A DNA stretch of 43,613 nt from Chitinophagaceae bacterium (GTDB lineage: Bacteria > Bacteroidota > Bacteroidia > Chitinophagales > Chitinophagaceae), in NCBI GenBank assembly GCA_017856545.1, contig JAFMEV010000005.1, positions 1 through 43,613 of the forward strand. Direction: 5' to 3'. This document shows, piece after piece, positions 1 through 9,581 of this stretch. Within the stretch, counting starts at the first letter, position 1. The number at the start of each line of letters is the position of its first letter. The notes under the pieces are model-generated. The model was not told where the DNA came from, ran no database searches, and was given only the letters and a program-made list of their open reading frames with translations. Position numbers and translations under genes: made by a program.

Positions 1-2
1 AT

Positions 3-86
3 ATTCCTCATATTTTTATTTCCTCTGCTATTCAAAGTAATTTAACAGAGTTGAAAGACATGCTTTGGAAAGCATTAAATGATTAA
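3..86 (+). CDS. obgE: C-terminal end of Obg/CgtA-like GTPase (partial)
   Basis: An open frame enters from the left edge and ends at TAA 84-86. The visible 27 residues (IPHIFISSAIQSNLTEL..., ending WKALND) match the end of the G domain of Obg/CgtA GTPases, where the G5 SA motif is followed by a helix of the form LK-x-x-LW. Obg is a ribosome-associated GTPase involved in 50S assembly. The 5' part lies outside the window, so identity rests on a short tail. The stop codon sits inside the left arm of a strong hairpin, which suggests transcription ends here. Any GTPase with a similar G5 region is the alternative. Confidence 0.55.
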   Translation: MPHIFISSAIQSNLTELKDMLWKALND

Positions 87-116
87 TTAGTTAAAGAAAA
101 TAACTAATTAATCATT
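78..116. terminator. Hairpin terminator after obgE-like gene
   Basis: A perfect 16-bp inverted repeat (78-93 with 101-116) has a 7-base loop and is followed on the plus strand by a T-rich run (ATTCTTCTTTTTGATTTTTT). The obgE stop codon 84-86 lies in the left arm. The stem is AT-rich, so its strength as an intrinsic terminator is moderate. Confidence 0.6.
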
Positions 117-206
117 ATTCTTCTTTTTGATTTTTTCAATCTACCCATCTACAAAAATTATATATAATTTTTGTAGTCAGATACTAAGTAAAAAATCTAA
201 AAAATA

Positions 207-252
207 AGTAAAAAGAAAAGGGCTAATTTTCATTAGCCCTTTTCTTTTTACT
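207..252. terminator. Bidirectional terminator at the 3' end of typA
   Basis: A perfect 21-bp inverted repeat (207-227 with 232-252) has a 4-base loop. It has a GC core (GGGCTAA/TTAGCCC) and A-rich/T-rich flanks, so each strand ends in a U-tract. The typA stop codon (248-250, minus strand) is inside the stem. Confidence 0.85.
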
Positions 253-2050
253 GCGCAGCTTGCTTAGAAGCTTTGTTTCGATCATTTTCATCTAACAAAG
301 TCTTACGCATACGAACCGACTTAGGAGTCACTTCAATACACTCATCAAACTGAATATATTCCATACACTCTTCTAAAGTGTATTGTAATTTTGGAGTAAT
401 ACGAACGCTATCATCACTTCCACTCGCACGGTGGTTGGTTAATTTTTTCATCTCCACAGCGTTGATATTCAAATCACCTGGCTTAATGTGTTCTGCTAAT
501 ACTTGACCAGCATACACTTCTTCACCTGGTTCGATAAAGAATCTACCTCTATCTTGTAATTTATCAATTGAATAAGCAGTTGTTGTACCAGCAAACTTAG
601 CTACCAATACACCATTGTTTCTTCCAGGAATTGGTCCTTTCCAAGGCTTGTATTCATTGAATCTATGTGCCATAACTGCTTCACCAGCAGTTTGCGTTAA
701 CATTTGAGAACGTAAACCAATCAATCCTCTTGAAGGGATATCAAATTCTAAGTGTTGCATAGTTCCTTTAGATTCCATGATTAACATTTCACCCTTCTTC
801 TGAGTTACTAAGTCAATTACTTTACCGCTAAACTCACTAGGAACATCCACCACTAAAATTTCAAATGGTTCATGTTTTTTACCATCAATATCTTTTACCA
901 ATACTTGAGGATTACCAACAGTTAATTCATATCCTTCACGACGCATTGTTTCTACCAATACACCCAAGTGTAAAATACCTCTACCATATACCAAGAAACT
1001 ATCTGCACTATCTGTTTCTTCAACACGCAATGCTAAGTTCTTTTCTGTTTCTTTCATTAAACGATCGCGAATATGACGTGATGTTACAAACTTACCTTCC
1101 TTACCAAAGAAAGGAGAGTTGTTAATACTAAAAGTCATACTCATTGTAGGTTCATCTACACTAATAATTGGTAAAGCTTCTGGATTTTCAGGATCAGCAA
1201 TGGTATCACCAATATTGAATTCTTCTAAACCAACAACAGCACATAAGTCACCAGAAACAACTTCTGTTACTTTACGCTTACCCATTCCTTCAAATACGTA
1301 TAATTCTTTTACTTTATTTTTCTTGATACTACCATCCGCTTGCACCAATACGATGTTTTGATTTTCTTTGATAGTTCCTCTTTCTACTTTACCAATAGCA
1401 ATTCTACCTAAGAAAGTAGAGTAATCCAAAGATGTAATTTGCATTTGCGTATGACCTTCTTTCACATCAGGTCCTGGAACATATTTCAAGATACCATCCA
1501 TTAATGGAGTAATATCTTCGCAAGGTGTTAAGCTATCATTGAACCAACCATTCTTTCCACTACCATAGAATGTAGGGAAATTTAATTGATCTTCTGTTGC
1601 ATCTAAATTGAAGAATAATTCAAAAACTGCATCATGCACTTCGTCAGGACGACAGTTTTCTTTATCAACTTTATTGATAATTACAATAGGCTTTAAATTT
1701 AATTGCAAAGCTTTTTGTAAAACGAAACGAGTTTGAGGCATTGGACCTTCAAAAGCATCCACTAATAAACAAACACCATCTGCCATTTTCAATACACGCT
1801 CAACTTCACCTCCAAAGTCAGAGTGACCAGGAGTGTCTATCACGTTAATTTTAACGTCTTTATAAGTTACTGAAGCATTCTTACTTAAGATCGTAATACC
1901 TCTTTCACGCTCCAACTCATTGCTATCCATAATTAAGTCACCAGTCTCCTGATTGTCTCTGAATACCTTAGTGGCGTGTAAAATTTTGTCAACCAATGTT
2001 GTTTTACCGTGGTCAACGTGCGCGATAATCGCGATGTTTCTTATTTCCAT
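248..2050 (-). CDS. typA: Ribosome-associated translational GTPase TypA/BipA
   Basis: This 600-aa translational GTPase is close to the usual ~605 aa of the family. G1 is AHVDHGKTT (10-18), the switch region carries RERGITI (48-54), G3 is DTPGH (72-76) and G4 is NKVD (126-129). EF-Tu domain 2 and EF-G domain III/V-like modules follow, then the BipA-specific C-terminal domain with a basic tail. In the known family it binds 70S ribosomes, aids 50S assembly and supports growth at low temperature or under stress. It differs from LepA and EF-G by its length and C-terminus. It is monocistronic here: its own TACCTTTG promoter lies 17 bases upstream, and a strong bidirectional terminator overlaps its stop. 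Confidence 0.97.
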   Translation of the reverse strand: MEIRNIAIIAHVDHGKTTLVDKILHATKVFRDNQETGDLIMDSNELERERGITILSKNASVTYKDVKINVIDTPGHSDFGGEVERVLKMADGVCLLVDAFEGPMPQTRFVLQKALQLNLKPIVIINKVDKENCRPDEVHDAVFELFFNLDATEDQLNFPTFYGSGKNGWFNDSLTPCEDITPLMDGILKYVPGPDVKEGHTQMQITSLDYSTFLGRIAIGKVERGTIKENQNIVLVQADGSIKKNKVKELYVFEGMGKRKVTEVVSGDLCAVVGLEEFNIGDTIADPENPEALPIISVDEPTMSMTFSINNSPFFGKEGKFVTSRHIRDRLMKETEKNLALRVEETDSADSFLVYGRGILHLGVLVETMRREGYELTVGNPQVLVKDIDGKKHEPFEILVVDVPSEFSGKVIDLVTQKKGEMLIMESKGTMQHLEFDIPSRGLIGLRSQMLTQTAGEAVMAHRFNEYKPWKGPIPGRNNGVLVAKFAGTTTAYSIDKLQDRGRFFIEPGEEVYAGQVLAEHIKPGDLNINAVEMKKLTNHRASGSDDSVRITPKLQYTLEECMEYIQFDECIEVTPKSVRMRKTLLDENDRNKASKQAAQ

Positions 2051-2067
2051 GTACTGTTTTGAGGCTG

Positions 2068-2075
2068 CAAAGGTA
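2068..2075 (-). promoter_or_regulatory. Bacteroidetes -7 promoter element for typA
   Basis: TACCTTTG on the minus strand is an exact match to the Bacteroidetes -7 consensus TAnnTTTG. It ends 17 bases before the typA ATG and has a T-run upstream where a -33 element could lie. The predicted leader is about 10 bases. Confidence 0.6.
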
Positions 2076-2126
2076 CGCCGTTTATACTCCTAAAAAAAAC
2101 AAAACAGGCAAAAGGATGATGAAGAT

Positions 2127-3215
2127 TTACACTCTAATATATATCTTATATTTATCTAATATATAACCCAATAGCCAGCAAACCAACATAAAGCAAAATG
2201 CAAAGGCTAAAGAAGCCCAATAGGGAGCAAAATAGGAGAATCCATTTTGAAAAACCCAACTAAAAGTAGACTGATCTCCCACTTTGGTAATATGTAAAAT
2301 AATGGCTAAAATCTCTGAAAATAGGTAAATAACCAGCGGATTCTTGCCAAAAACCTCAAAAAAGCTCGAAAATTGCAATTGTCGATGCATTTCAATTCTG
2401 TAAATAATGGTACCCAAAATCACCATGTCCAAGCCAACGGTCAACATCACAAAAGCACTTGTCCAAAGCTTTTTGTTGATAGGAAACTGATAATTCCACA
2501 TAAATCCTAAGAAAATAAACCCAGCTCCCCACATCATCAAAAGGGTTAAGCCTTCATAAGTTTTACCTTTTTCTTGAATAAACTTACCTACTCTGAACCC
2601 AATCAACACATTCACAATAGATGGAAGCGTACTTAAAAGACCCTCTGGATCAAATGGAACTCCATCTTCCATATACATATGACTTTCTCCAAGAATCATT
2701 TTATCCAATAATACCCCAGCATTACCATTTAATGTTAACTCTTGACCAGGCACACCAAATCGCATGCACAAATACCAATACAACAACAATAGAATGGCAG
2801 ACACAATCATGACTACTCTTTCATGCATGAAGTGTGCAATAATAGAGGCAAAGCCATAACACAAAGCAATTCTTTGTAATACACCCAATATGCGCGTTTC
2901 GCCAATTGGACCTGTAAACGGAAACCAATACATTAAATAGCCTAATAAAAATATTAAAGCAGTTCTTTTTAAAATCTTCAATAAAACAGTTGCGTTAGAT
3001 AGCTTCTCCCATTTAGGTAATACAAAACTCATTGCATTACCTACTGCAAACAAGAAAGAAGGAAAAACCAAATCTGTGGGCGTGAACCCATTCCATGCAG
3101 CGTGATTAAAAGGCGCAAATGTCATCGATCCATCTCCGGGCGTATTTACAATAATCATTAAACAGATAGTCATACCCCTAAATACATCTAAAGACAAGAA
3201 TCTTTGGTTGTTCAT
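2127..3215 (-). CDS. NagX/HGSNAT-type membrane acyltransferase (DUF5009-like)
   Basis: A 362-aa polytopic membrane protein with about ten hydrophobic segments. The N-terminus reads RFLSLDVFRGMTI, then NHAAWNGFTPTDLVFPSFLF. That is the signature of the heparan-alpha-glucosaminide N-acetyltransferase (HGSNAT) and bacterial NagX/DUF5009 family; the conserved histidine of the HAxWNG motif (His38 here) corresponds to the acetyl-accepting His of HGSNAT. The family transfers acyl groups across the inner membrane to amino sugars or glycans. The substrate in this organism cannot be read from sequence. It is transcribed alone, between typA and a divergent hydrolase gene. A degenerate -7 element (TACCTTAA, 3233-3240) lies upstream. 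No clear terminator follows it. Confidence 0.85.
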   Translation of the reverse strand: MNNQRFLSLDVFRGMTICLMIIVNTPGDGSMTFAPFNHAAWNGFTPTDLVFPSFLFAVGNAMSFVLPKWEKLSNATVLLKILKRTALIFLLGYLMYWFPFTGPIGETRILGVLQRIALCYGFASIIAHFMHERVVMIVSAILLLLYWYLCMRFGVPGQELTLNGNAGVLLDKMILGESHMYMEDGVPFDPEGLLSTLPSIVNVLIGFRVGKFIQEKGKTYEGLTLLMMWGAGFIFLGFMWNYQFPINKKLWTSAFVMLTVGLDMVILGTIIYRIEMHRQLQFSSFFEVFGKNPLVIYLFSEILAIILHITKVGDQSTFSWVFQNGFSYFAPYWASLAFAFCFMLVCWLLGYILDKYKIYIRV

Positions 3216-3300
3216 AGCATCGTTTTGAAAATTTAAGGTACGAAAAAATATTTTTAATGCATTTTGAATTCATTAGCTTTATTCCATCAATCTATTTATT

Positions 3301-4281
3301 ATGAAATGGTTAAAAGCACTTTTAGGTCTTATTGCCTTATTGGCTGTTGTTTATTTTGTGGGGCCTCACCCAGATCAACCAGTATTTGACTATGCCATAC
3401 AAGCCATTCCAGAAGGTACCAATTTGGATAGCCTAGTGCGTGCTAATGAATCCAAACATTCCATTAAGCCAAATAATGAAGCAAGTATCGTATGGGCCGA
3501 TAGCAATCATCAGCAAACAGAATATGCCATTGTTTATTTACATGGATTTAGTGCAAGTCAAATGGAAGGCGATCCAGTACATAAAAATATTGCAAAGCAA
3601 TTTCATTGTAATTTATATTTAGCAAGATTGGCCGAGCATGGTATTGATACAACTGAAGATTTACAAAACTTAACCGCAGAGAATTACTGGGAGTCTGCTA
3701 AACAAGCTTATATCATAGGAAAACAATTAGGAAAGAAAATAATTCTGATGAGCACTTCCACAGGCGGAACCTTATCATTACAATTAGCTGCTGCTTATCC
3801 AGATATTGCAGGACAAATTTTATATTCTCCTAATATAGAAATTTTTAATCCAACAGCTCCTTTATTAAATAATCCTTGGGGTTTACAAATTGGAAGAATG
3901 GTAATGAAAGGAAATTACATGGATATAAAATATCAACATCCAGATTATCCAAAGTACTGGAACACGCATTATAGATTAGAAGCAACAGTAGCTTTACAAA
4001 ATTTATTAGAAGCAACTATGAATCAAGCAACTTTTTCAAAAGTCAAACAGCCAACACTTGCATTATACTATTATAAAGACGAGGCTAATCAAGACCATGT
4101 AGTAAAAGTAGCTGCCATTCAAAAAATGATCAAAGAAATTGCTACACCTACGGATTTAAAATCTGCAGTAGCAGTGAATACTGGTAACCATGTATTGGCC
4201 TCCCCATTGGTATCAAAAGATGTGGCTACAGTAGAAAAATTAACCGCAGATTTTATTACTAAAAATATAATAAAAAACTAG
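3301..4281 (+). CDS. Membrane-anchored alpha/beta hydrolase
   Basis: A 326-aa protein with one N-terminal hydrophobic segment (about residues 5-20), which is a signal anchor, followed by an alpha/beta hydrolase fold. The oxyanion strand is YLHGFS (79-84). The nucleophile elbow is STSTG with Ser153 as the likely nucleophile. An acid lies near Asp260/265 (YYKDEANQD) and the catalytic His is His297 (TGNHVLA). This is the carboxylesterase/monoacylglycerol lipase-like group, probably facing the periplasm. The substrate is unknown. A near-match to the -7 element (TAGCTTTA, 3274-3281) precedes it. Its stop codon overlaps the stop codon of the convergent GH130 gene at CTAG 4278-4281. Confidence 0.85.
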   Translation: MKWLKALLGLIALLAVVYFVGPHPDQPVFDYAIQAIPEGTNLDSLVRANESKHSIKPNNEASIVWADSNHQQTEYAIVYLHGFSASQMEGDPVHKNIAKQFHCNLYLARLAEHGIDTTEDLQNLTAENYWESAKQAYIIGKQLGKKIILMSTSTGGTLSLQLAAAYPDIAGQILYSPNIEIFNPTAPLLNNPWGLQIGRMVMKGNYMDIKYQHPDYPKYWNTHYRLEATVALQNLLEATMNQATFSKVKQPTLALYYYKDEANQDHVVKVAAIQKMIKEIATPTDLKSAVAVNTGNHVLASPLVSKDVATVEKLTADFITKNIIKN

Positions 4282-5357
4282 CGAGGATTGGCAATGGCCA
4301 CCGCAATTTTAGAATCTGCTGTGCCATAATATAAAAACCATTTTTGCTTAAAATGAACTAGGCCTTCAACGAAGCATACTTCGTTCACTTCTCCTGTTTT
4401 TTCATAAGGCTTATCAGGATGAATGAAATATTGATTGGTTCTATCCAATAATTTATAAGGTTGGGTTGAATCAAATAATGCCTGTGCAGCCGAATAAGTA
4501 TATATTGGAAGATTAGGATCATTGTTGTTGGCAGCATTGCTACTATTATAAATAAGCACAATGCCTTTATTGGTATACAAAGCAAATGGCCCGGGTTCTA
4601 CTAATCTACTATCAAAATAACCTGCTCTAGGATTTAATACAGCAACTAATTTTTGTGATTCCTTATTTTCTAAAGCCTCCCAATGAATTAAATCACTCGA
4701 ATAAGCCATGAATAATTGGGTATCTCCAAAGTACATCCAATACTTTCCATTGATTTTCTTAGCAACCATTTGATCTCCTTTTTGCTCCACTACAATTGAT
4801 CCAGATTTTGACCATGCATTGATGTATTTTTCATTCTTGAGCAATGGACCATATTTTTCCCATTGTAATAAATCTTTTGAAGTGGCATAGCAAAGTCTTG
4901 CGGTTTTGCCATCATAAGAAGTGTAGGTCAATAAATATCCACCATCTTCGGTTGATACAATTCTTGGATCTTCCACACCACCATGCCATTCATATTTTTG
5001 TAGACTGTCATTGGTAGGATAAAAAATGGGATTAGGTTGTTTTTTGAAATGTATTCCATCTTCACTTATTGCTAAGCCCAATCTAGAAGTCATAGCACTA
5101 TCCTGAGCACGATATAATAAATACACTTTACCGTCTTTAATGAAGGCAGTAGGATTCAACACATTTTTAGATTGCCAAAGCACTTGCTTATTAGACACTG
5201 GGCAGTCAAAACGAAAATTGGTGTCTGGCAATAAAATAGGATTAACCGAATCTTGTTTTACAAAATCACCAATTGTCCAATCTTGCTGTTGTTGAGTAGT
5301 TGTAGAAAAATTACAAGCCATGAAAGCTAAAGAACAAAAAGTTATAAAGTATTTCAT
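4278..5357 (-). CDS. GH130-like glycosidase/phosphorylase lipoprotein
   Basis: A 359-aa protein with a lipoprotein signal (FMAC, lipidated Cys15) and a five-bladed beta-propeller glycosidase pattern. NPTAFIKDGKVYLLYRA (68-84), SRLGLAISEDG (91-101) and HGGVEDPRI (125-133) match glycoside hydrolase family 130, where the Asp of the EDPR motif (Asp130 here) acts as general acid. GH130 contains mannosyl-phosphorylases and beta-1,2-mannosidases; which activity applies depends on phosphate-binding residues I cannot assign. Export as a lipoprotein argues for a hydrolase rather than a cytosolic phosphorylase. It starts 24 bases after the RND permease gene on the same strand, so it is probably co-transcribed with the pump. 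Confidence 0.8.
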   Translation of the reverse strand: MKYFITFCSLAFMACNFSTTTQQQQDWTIGDFVKQDSVNPILLPDTNFRFDCPVSNKQVLWQSKNVLNPTAFIKDGKVYLLYRAQDSAMTSRLGLAISEDGIHFKKQPNPIFYPTNDSLQKYEWHGGVEDPRIVSTEDGGYLLTYTSYDGKTARLCYATSKDLLQWEKYGPLLKNEKYINAWSKSGSIVVEQKGDQMVAKKINGKYWMYFGDTQLFMAYSSDLIHWEALENKESQKLVAVLNPRAGYFDSRLVEPGPFALYTNKGIVLIYNSSNAANNNDPNLPIYTYSAAQALFDSTQPYKLLDRTNQYFIHPDKPYEKTGEVNEVCFVEGLVHFKQKWFLYYGTADSKIAVAIANPR

Positions 5358-5381
5358 GGCTTGTTTATTTAAATAAATAAT

Positions 5382-8300
5382 TTAATCAATTTGCTTCTTA
5401 TGCTTACTAGATAAATATGTATACACAGAAGGAATAACAAACAAAGTAAGAACCAAAGAGAACAATAAACCTCCCACCACCACTGTTCCCAATGCTTTTC
5501 TACTAGTCGCAGCTGCTCCTAAACTAATCGCAATAGGTAAAGCGCCCAATGCAGTCGCTAAACTTGTCATTAAAATTGGTCTTAATCGCTGAGTGGCAGC
5601 TTCTAATACAGCTTCTTTAATAGCTAATCCAGTTTCTCTTTTCTTATTCGCAAACTCTACAATCAAGATACCATTCTTGGTAACCAAACCTATCAACATG
5701 ATAATACCAATTTGAGAGAAAATATTTAATGTTTGATCTAATGTCCATAAACTTAAAAGGGCACCTGCTATGGCAAGTGGAACAGTAATCATAATTATAA
5801 ATGGATCCGTGAAACTCTCAAATTGAGCTGCTAACACTAAATAAATTAATATCAATGCTAAAATCAACGCTTGAGAAGTATTAGAAGAGCTCTCTTTGAA
5901 ATCTCTTGAAGGACCACTCAATGCGGTTTGAAAACTTTCATCTAATTTTTCTTTAGCAATTCTTTCCATCGCATCCACACCGTCTCCGATTGTTTTGCCT
6001 TCTGCTAAAGAAGCAGAAATAGTAGCAGAATTAAAACGATTGTAGTGGTATAGATTAGGTGGATTACTGTTTTCCTCAATTGTTAATACACTTGAAATAG
6101 GTATTTGCTCTCCTCTGTTATTTCTAACATATATTTTATCAATATCAGAAGGGGTATTCCTATCTGATTTCGGAACCTGTGTGATCACTTGATACTGGCG
6201 ATCATTCATGATAAAATAAGCAGATCGGGCACCACTAAATGCAGCTTGTAAAGCTTGTGCTACATCTGCAGTATTCAAACCCAATTCTCTTACGCGCATT
6301 CTATCAATAGACAAATCGTATTCAGGTTTGTTAAATTTCAAATTCACATCCACATTCTGGAAAGTCTTATCCTTTCTAGCAGCTTCCAAGAATTGAGGAA
6401 TCACATTTCTAATTTTTTGGAAATCTAAATTTTGAATGATGAATTGAACAGGCAGTGAACCTCTTGACATCATACCCACAGAAATAGTCTGTTCTTCAAT
6501 AGCAAAAACTCTTACGTTTTTAAAACGTTTCATTTTTTTATTTAAATCTGCAGCAATTTCAGATTGGGTTCTTGTTCTTTCGTCTTTACCAACCAAACCT
6601 AATCTTCCAGATGCAGAACTATTACCACTATTACCTCCATAACCTGGTACACTACCCCAAGTGAAAGCTTGTTCAGGGAAAGAGTCCTGCATAATTCTAA
6701 CTGCTTTTAATAAGTCAGCTCTCATATCATCATAACTCATTCCCTCAGCACCCGACATCGTAATTCTTACAGAACCCTTGTCCTCCAATGGTGCTAGCTC
6801 ACTTTGAATATTTTTACCAATGATAAAAATCAAACCAAAACAACCTAAAACGATCACCCAAGCGATCCATCTTACTTGTATGAATTTTTGTAATAAATGT
6901 TTGTATCCATTTTCGAATGCTTTAAAGTAAGGCTCTGTTCTTTCATAAAAAGCACCATGTTTACCATCTTTTCTATTTAGATAAACATTTAATACTGGGG
7001 TAATCGTTAAGGATACAAAGGCCGACACAAGTACAGCGCCAGCAACCACTACTCCAAATTCTTTAAATAAAGATCCTACAAAACCTTGTAAGAAAATAAC
7101 TGGCATAAATACCACTGCCAATGTGATAGAAGTAGAAATGACTGCAAAGAAAATTTCTTTACTACCCTCTCTTGCTGCATCTTTTAATGACAATCCTTCT
7201 TCTAGTTTTCTAAAAATATTCTCCGTCACCACAATTCCGTCATCTACCACCAAGCCAGTTGCTAATACAATGGCCAATAAGGTTAATACATTAATAGAGA
7301 AGCCAGCTAAGTACATAATAAAGAACGTAGCAATCAAAGAAATAGGAATATCTATTAATGGACGAATGGCAATTAACCAATTTCTGAAGAAGAAGAAAAT
7401 AACCAATACTACCAACACAAAAGAAATCACAATAGTTTCTTTTACTTCTGCTAAAGCACGACGAATATTTAAAGTATTGTCAATAGGAATAGCAAACTCA
7501 ATATCTGATTTATTTTGCTTTTTTACTTCTTCTAATCTTTTATAAAACTCATCAGCAATTTTAATTTGATTCGCTCCTGGTTGAGGAGATATGGTCAACA
7601 TCACCACTGGTACGCCATTGAAATAAGTACCTTGGTCTTCTTGCTCAGGACCTAATTCTACTTTAGCAACATCTCCCAATCTCACAATACCGTTAGCATC
7701 TTCTTTTAGAATGACATTTCTAAAATCTAATTCTGTTGATAATCTTCCCAAAGTTCTAATGATAAACTCTGATTTATTACCATAGATAGATCCTGCAGGT
7801 AATTCTACGTTCTCTCTATTTAATGCAGTTTGAATATCATTGAATGCAATTCCATAAGCACTTAATAAATCCGTATTTGGAGAGATGCGCATTGCTTGAC
7901 GCTTTCCTCTAACTCCAGCATTACTTACTTCATCAATTGTTTGAAACCTTTGTAACAAAACATTTTCTGCATACTCTGTTAACTCCAATAATCCCTTTGT
8001 TTTACTTCTAATGGTTAACATTAATATAAAATCTCCCCCATCTGCTTTAGAAACTACCGGTGGACTAGAAATATCTTGAGGAAGTGATCTTTGTGCTTGT
8101 GAAACCTTATCTCTAACATCATTGGCAGCAGTTTCTAAGTTAACGCCTAAATTAAATTCAACGGTAATATTAGAATTACCCACAGAACTTGAAGAGTTAA
8201 TGGTTCTGATACCCGGAATACCATTGATTGCTTTTTCAAGAGGTTCAGTAATTTGACTTTGAATCACCTCAGCGTTTGCTCCAGTATAGGATGTTTGTAC

Positions 8301-8438
8301 ATTCACTATAGGTGGATCAATTGCTGGATATTCTCTTAACGCTAAAAAAGAAAAGCCTACTAAACCAAAAATAATAATGGCAATATTCATCACGGTAGCC
8401 AATACCGGTCGTTTCAATGAAAGTTCAGATATATTCAT
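5382..8438 (-). CDS. RND-family (HAE-1) efflux permease, AcrB-like
   Basis: A full-length 1018-aa RND transporter. It starts with the typical N-terminal segment (LSLKRPVLATVMNIAII) and has two large periplasmic loops and about 12 membrane segments. The proton-relay residues are present: a TM4 pair Asp399-Asp400 (GLVVDDGIVVTEN) and a TM10 lysine, Lys921 (VTKNGILIVEF), equivalent to AcrB D407/D408/K940. It is the inner-membrane pump of a tripartite system exporting hydrophobic or amphipathic compounds. The adaptor gene lies 22 bases upstream, but no TolC/OprM-like outer-membrane channel gene is next to it, so the pump probably borrows one encoded elsewhere. Confidence 0.95.
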   Translation of the reverse strand: MNISELSLKRPVLATVMNIAIIIFGLVGFSFLALREYPAIDPPIVNVQTSYTGANAEVIQSQITEPLEKAINGIPGIRTINSSSSVGNSNITVEFNLGVNLETAANDVRDKVSQAQRSLPQDISSPPVVSKADGGDFILMLTIRSKTKGLLELTEYAENVLLQRFQTIDEVSNAGVRGKRQAMRISPNTDLLSAYGIAFNDIQTALNRENVELPAGSIYGNKSEFIIRTLGRLSTELDFRNVILKEDANGIVRLGDVAKVELGPEQEDQGTYFNGVPVVMLTISPQPGANQIKIADEFYKRLEEVKKQNKSDIEFAIPIDNTLNIRRALAEVKETIVISFVLVVLVIFFFFRNWLIAIRPLIDIPISLIATFFIMYLAGFSINVLTLLAIVLATGLVVDDGIVVTENIFRKLEEGLSLKDAAREGSKEIFFAVISTSITLAVVFMPVIFLQGFVGSLFKEFGVVVAGAVLVSAFVSLTITPVLNVYLNRKDGKHGAFYERTEPYFKAFENGYKHLLQKFIQVRWIAWVIVLGCFGLIFIIGKNIQSELAPLEDKGSVRITMSGAEGMSYDDMRADLLKAVRIMQDSFPEQAFTWGSVPGYGGNSGNSSASGRLGLVGKDERTRTQSEIAADLNKKMKRFKNVRVFAIEEQTISVGMMSRGSLPVQFIIQNLDFQKIRNVIPQFLEAARKDKTFQNVDVNLKFNKPEYDLSIDRMRVRELGLNTADVAQALQAAFSGARSAYFIMNDRQYQVITQVPKSDRNTPSDIDKIYVRNNRGEQIPISSVLTIEENSNPPNLYHYNRFNSATISASLAEGKTIGDGVDAMERIAKEKLDESFQTALSGPSRDFKESSSNTSQALILALILIYLVLAAQFESFTDPFIIMITVPLAIAGALLSLWTLDQTLNIFSQIGIIMLIGLVTKNGILIVEFANKKRETGLAIKEAVLEAATQRLRPILMTSLATALGALPIAISLGAAATSRKALGTVVVGGLLFSLVLTLFVIPSVYTYLSSKHKKQID

Positions 8439-8460
8439 CTAAAATAATAAGTTTAAAACC

Positions 8461-9510
8461 CTATTTGGTAATATCAAGATTTGAAAGTGTTTTGCCAATT
8501 TTTAATTTAGCACCATCTTTAACGAAAAGCATGCCTGCAACAATCACACTATCGCCCACTTGTAATCCTTTTGTGATCTCAACAGAACTTATGGTTCTAT
8601 AGCCTGTTTCGACGCTAATAAATTTGGCTTCTCCATTTCTCACCACAACCACTTGTTTTGCTTTGGAATCTGGAATAATAATATTAGAAGGTACCATGAT
8701 GGTTGGCTTTGTTGCATTTTCACCCAAGAATACTTTAGCATATGCGCCAGGTAATACCTTGCCTTTGAAGCTAGCTCTAACTTTTATATTTCTTGTAGTA
8801 GCAATGATTTGAGGTTCAATCGCTGTAATGGTTGCCTTGATGGGCTTTTGCTCATTACCAATAGTAGTCATTTGAATAGTCTTACCCACTTTTACATAAT
8901 CGCCATAAATTTCTGGTAAAGTAAAATCCATTTTTAATTGATCCACTTTTTGAATAGTTGCAATGGTACTTGCAGTATTAATAAATGCACCAACACTTAC
9001 TTGTCTTAATCCCATTTGACCATCAAAAGGAGCTTTTATAACCGTTTTATCTATTAGTGATTGCGTATAAGCCATATCGGCTTTTAAACTCTTTACTTGT
9101 TGTAATGACAAATCGTAATCGCTTTGATTAATGCCTCTTGCATTCAATAATTGCTTATTTCTTTGTTCATTGATATTGGCTAATTCTAATTGGACTTTTA
9201 ATTTTTCTAATTGTGCTTGTAAATCTGCGTCATTTAGTTTTGCTAAAACAGTGCCCGCTTTAACCATTTTGCCCTCTGGAATTTGCAAGAAAGTAATTCT
9301 ACCATTTGTTTCTGGATGTAGTTCCACAAAATCATTCGCTAAAACCGTTCCGTTCACCTCGATTTGTTTGTCTACTTTTTGTACTTCCGCGATAGTAATA
9401 TCTACCGAAACAGGCATATTAGGATTAAACTTGTCTGTTGGCTTCGTTTTTTCTTTACATCCGACAACGAATAAAACTGCTGCCGCGATAATCAACTGAA
9501 TCTTTCTCAA
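8461..9510 (-). CDS. RND efflux periplasmic adaptor (membrane fusion protein)
   Basis: A 349-aa lipoprotein-type adaptor: a lipobox with Cys18 (VVGC), a biotinyl-lipoyl half-motif (GRITFLQIPEGKMVKAGTVL), a short alpha-helical hairpin (LEKLKVQLELANINEQR onward, about 98-155), the second half-lipoyl (IKAPFDGQMG) and beta-barrel/membrane-proximal domains. It bridges the RND permease and an outer-membrane channel. The start is TTG (9508-9510): no ATG is available, and this start places a normal lipoprotein signal directly behind it. A near-consensus promoter (9530-9537) lies upstream. The gene order adaptor then permease is standard. Confidence 0.93.
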   Translation of the reverse strand: MRKIQLIIAAAVLFVVGCKEKTKPTDKFNPNMPVSVDITIAEVQKVDKQIEVNGTVLANDFVELHPETNGRITFLQIPEGKMVKAGTVLAKLNDADLQAQLEKLKVQLELANINEQRNKQLLNARGINQSDYDLSLQQVKSLKADMAYTQSLIDKTVIKAPFDGQMGLRQVSVGAFINTASTIATIQKVDQLKMDFTLPEIYGDYVKVGKTIQMTTIGNEQKPIKATITAIEPQIIATTRNIKVRASFKGKVLPGAYAKVFLGENATKPTIMVPSNIIIPDSKAKQVVVVRNGEAKFISVETGYRTISSVEITKGLQVGDSVIVAGMLFVKDGAKLKIGKTLSNLDITK

Positions 9511-9529
9511 ATGCTTGAATTTTAGTCTA

Positions 9530-9537
9530 TAAAGATA
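9530..9537 (-). promoter_or_regulatory. Possible -7 element for the efflux operon
   Basis: TATCTTTA on the minus strand matches TAnnTTTG in 7 of 8 positions and lies 19 bases before the TTG start of the adaptor gene. Confidence 0.35.
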
Positions 9538-9581
9538 TAAAAACCTGCCTTTTTATAGAAATAAAATAGATGAACGGAAGA

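Noticed and set aside
7123-7545. A 140-codon plus-strand frame antisense to the RND permease gene
   Set aside because: Ser/Thr/Lys-rich low-complexity translation with no family resemblance, lying fully inside a conserved transporter gene.
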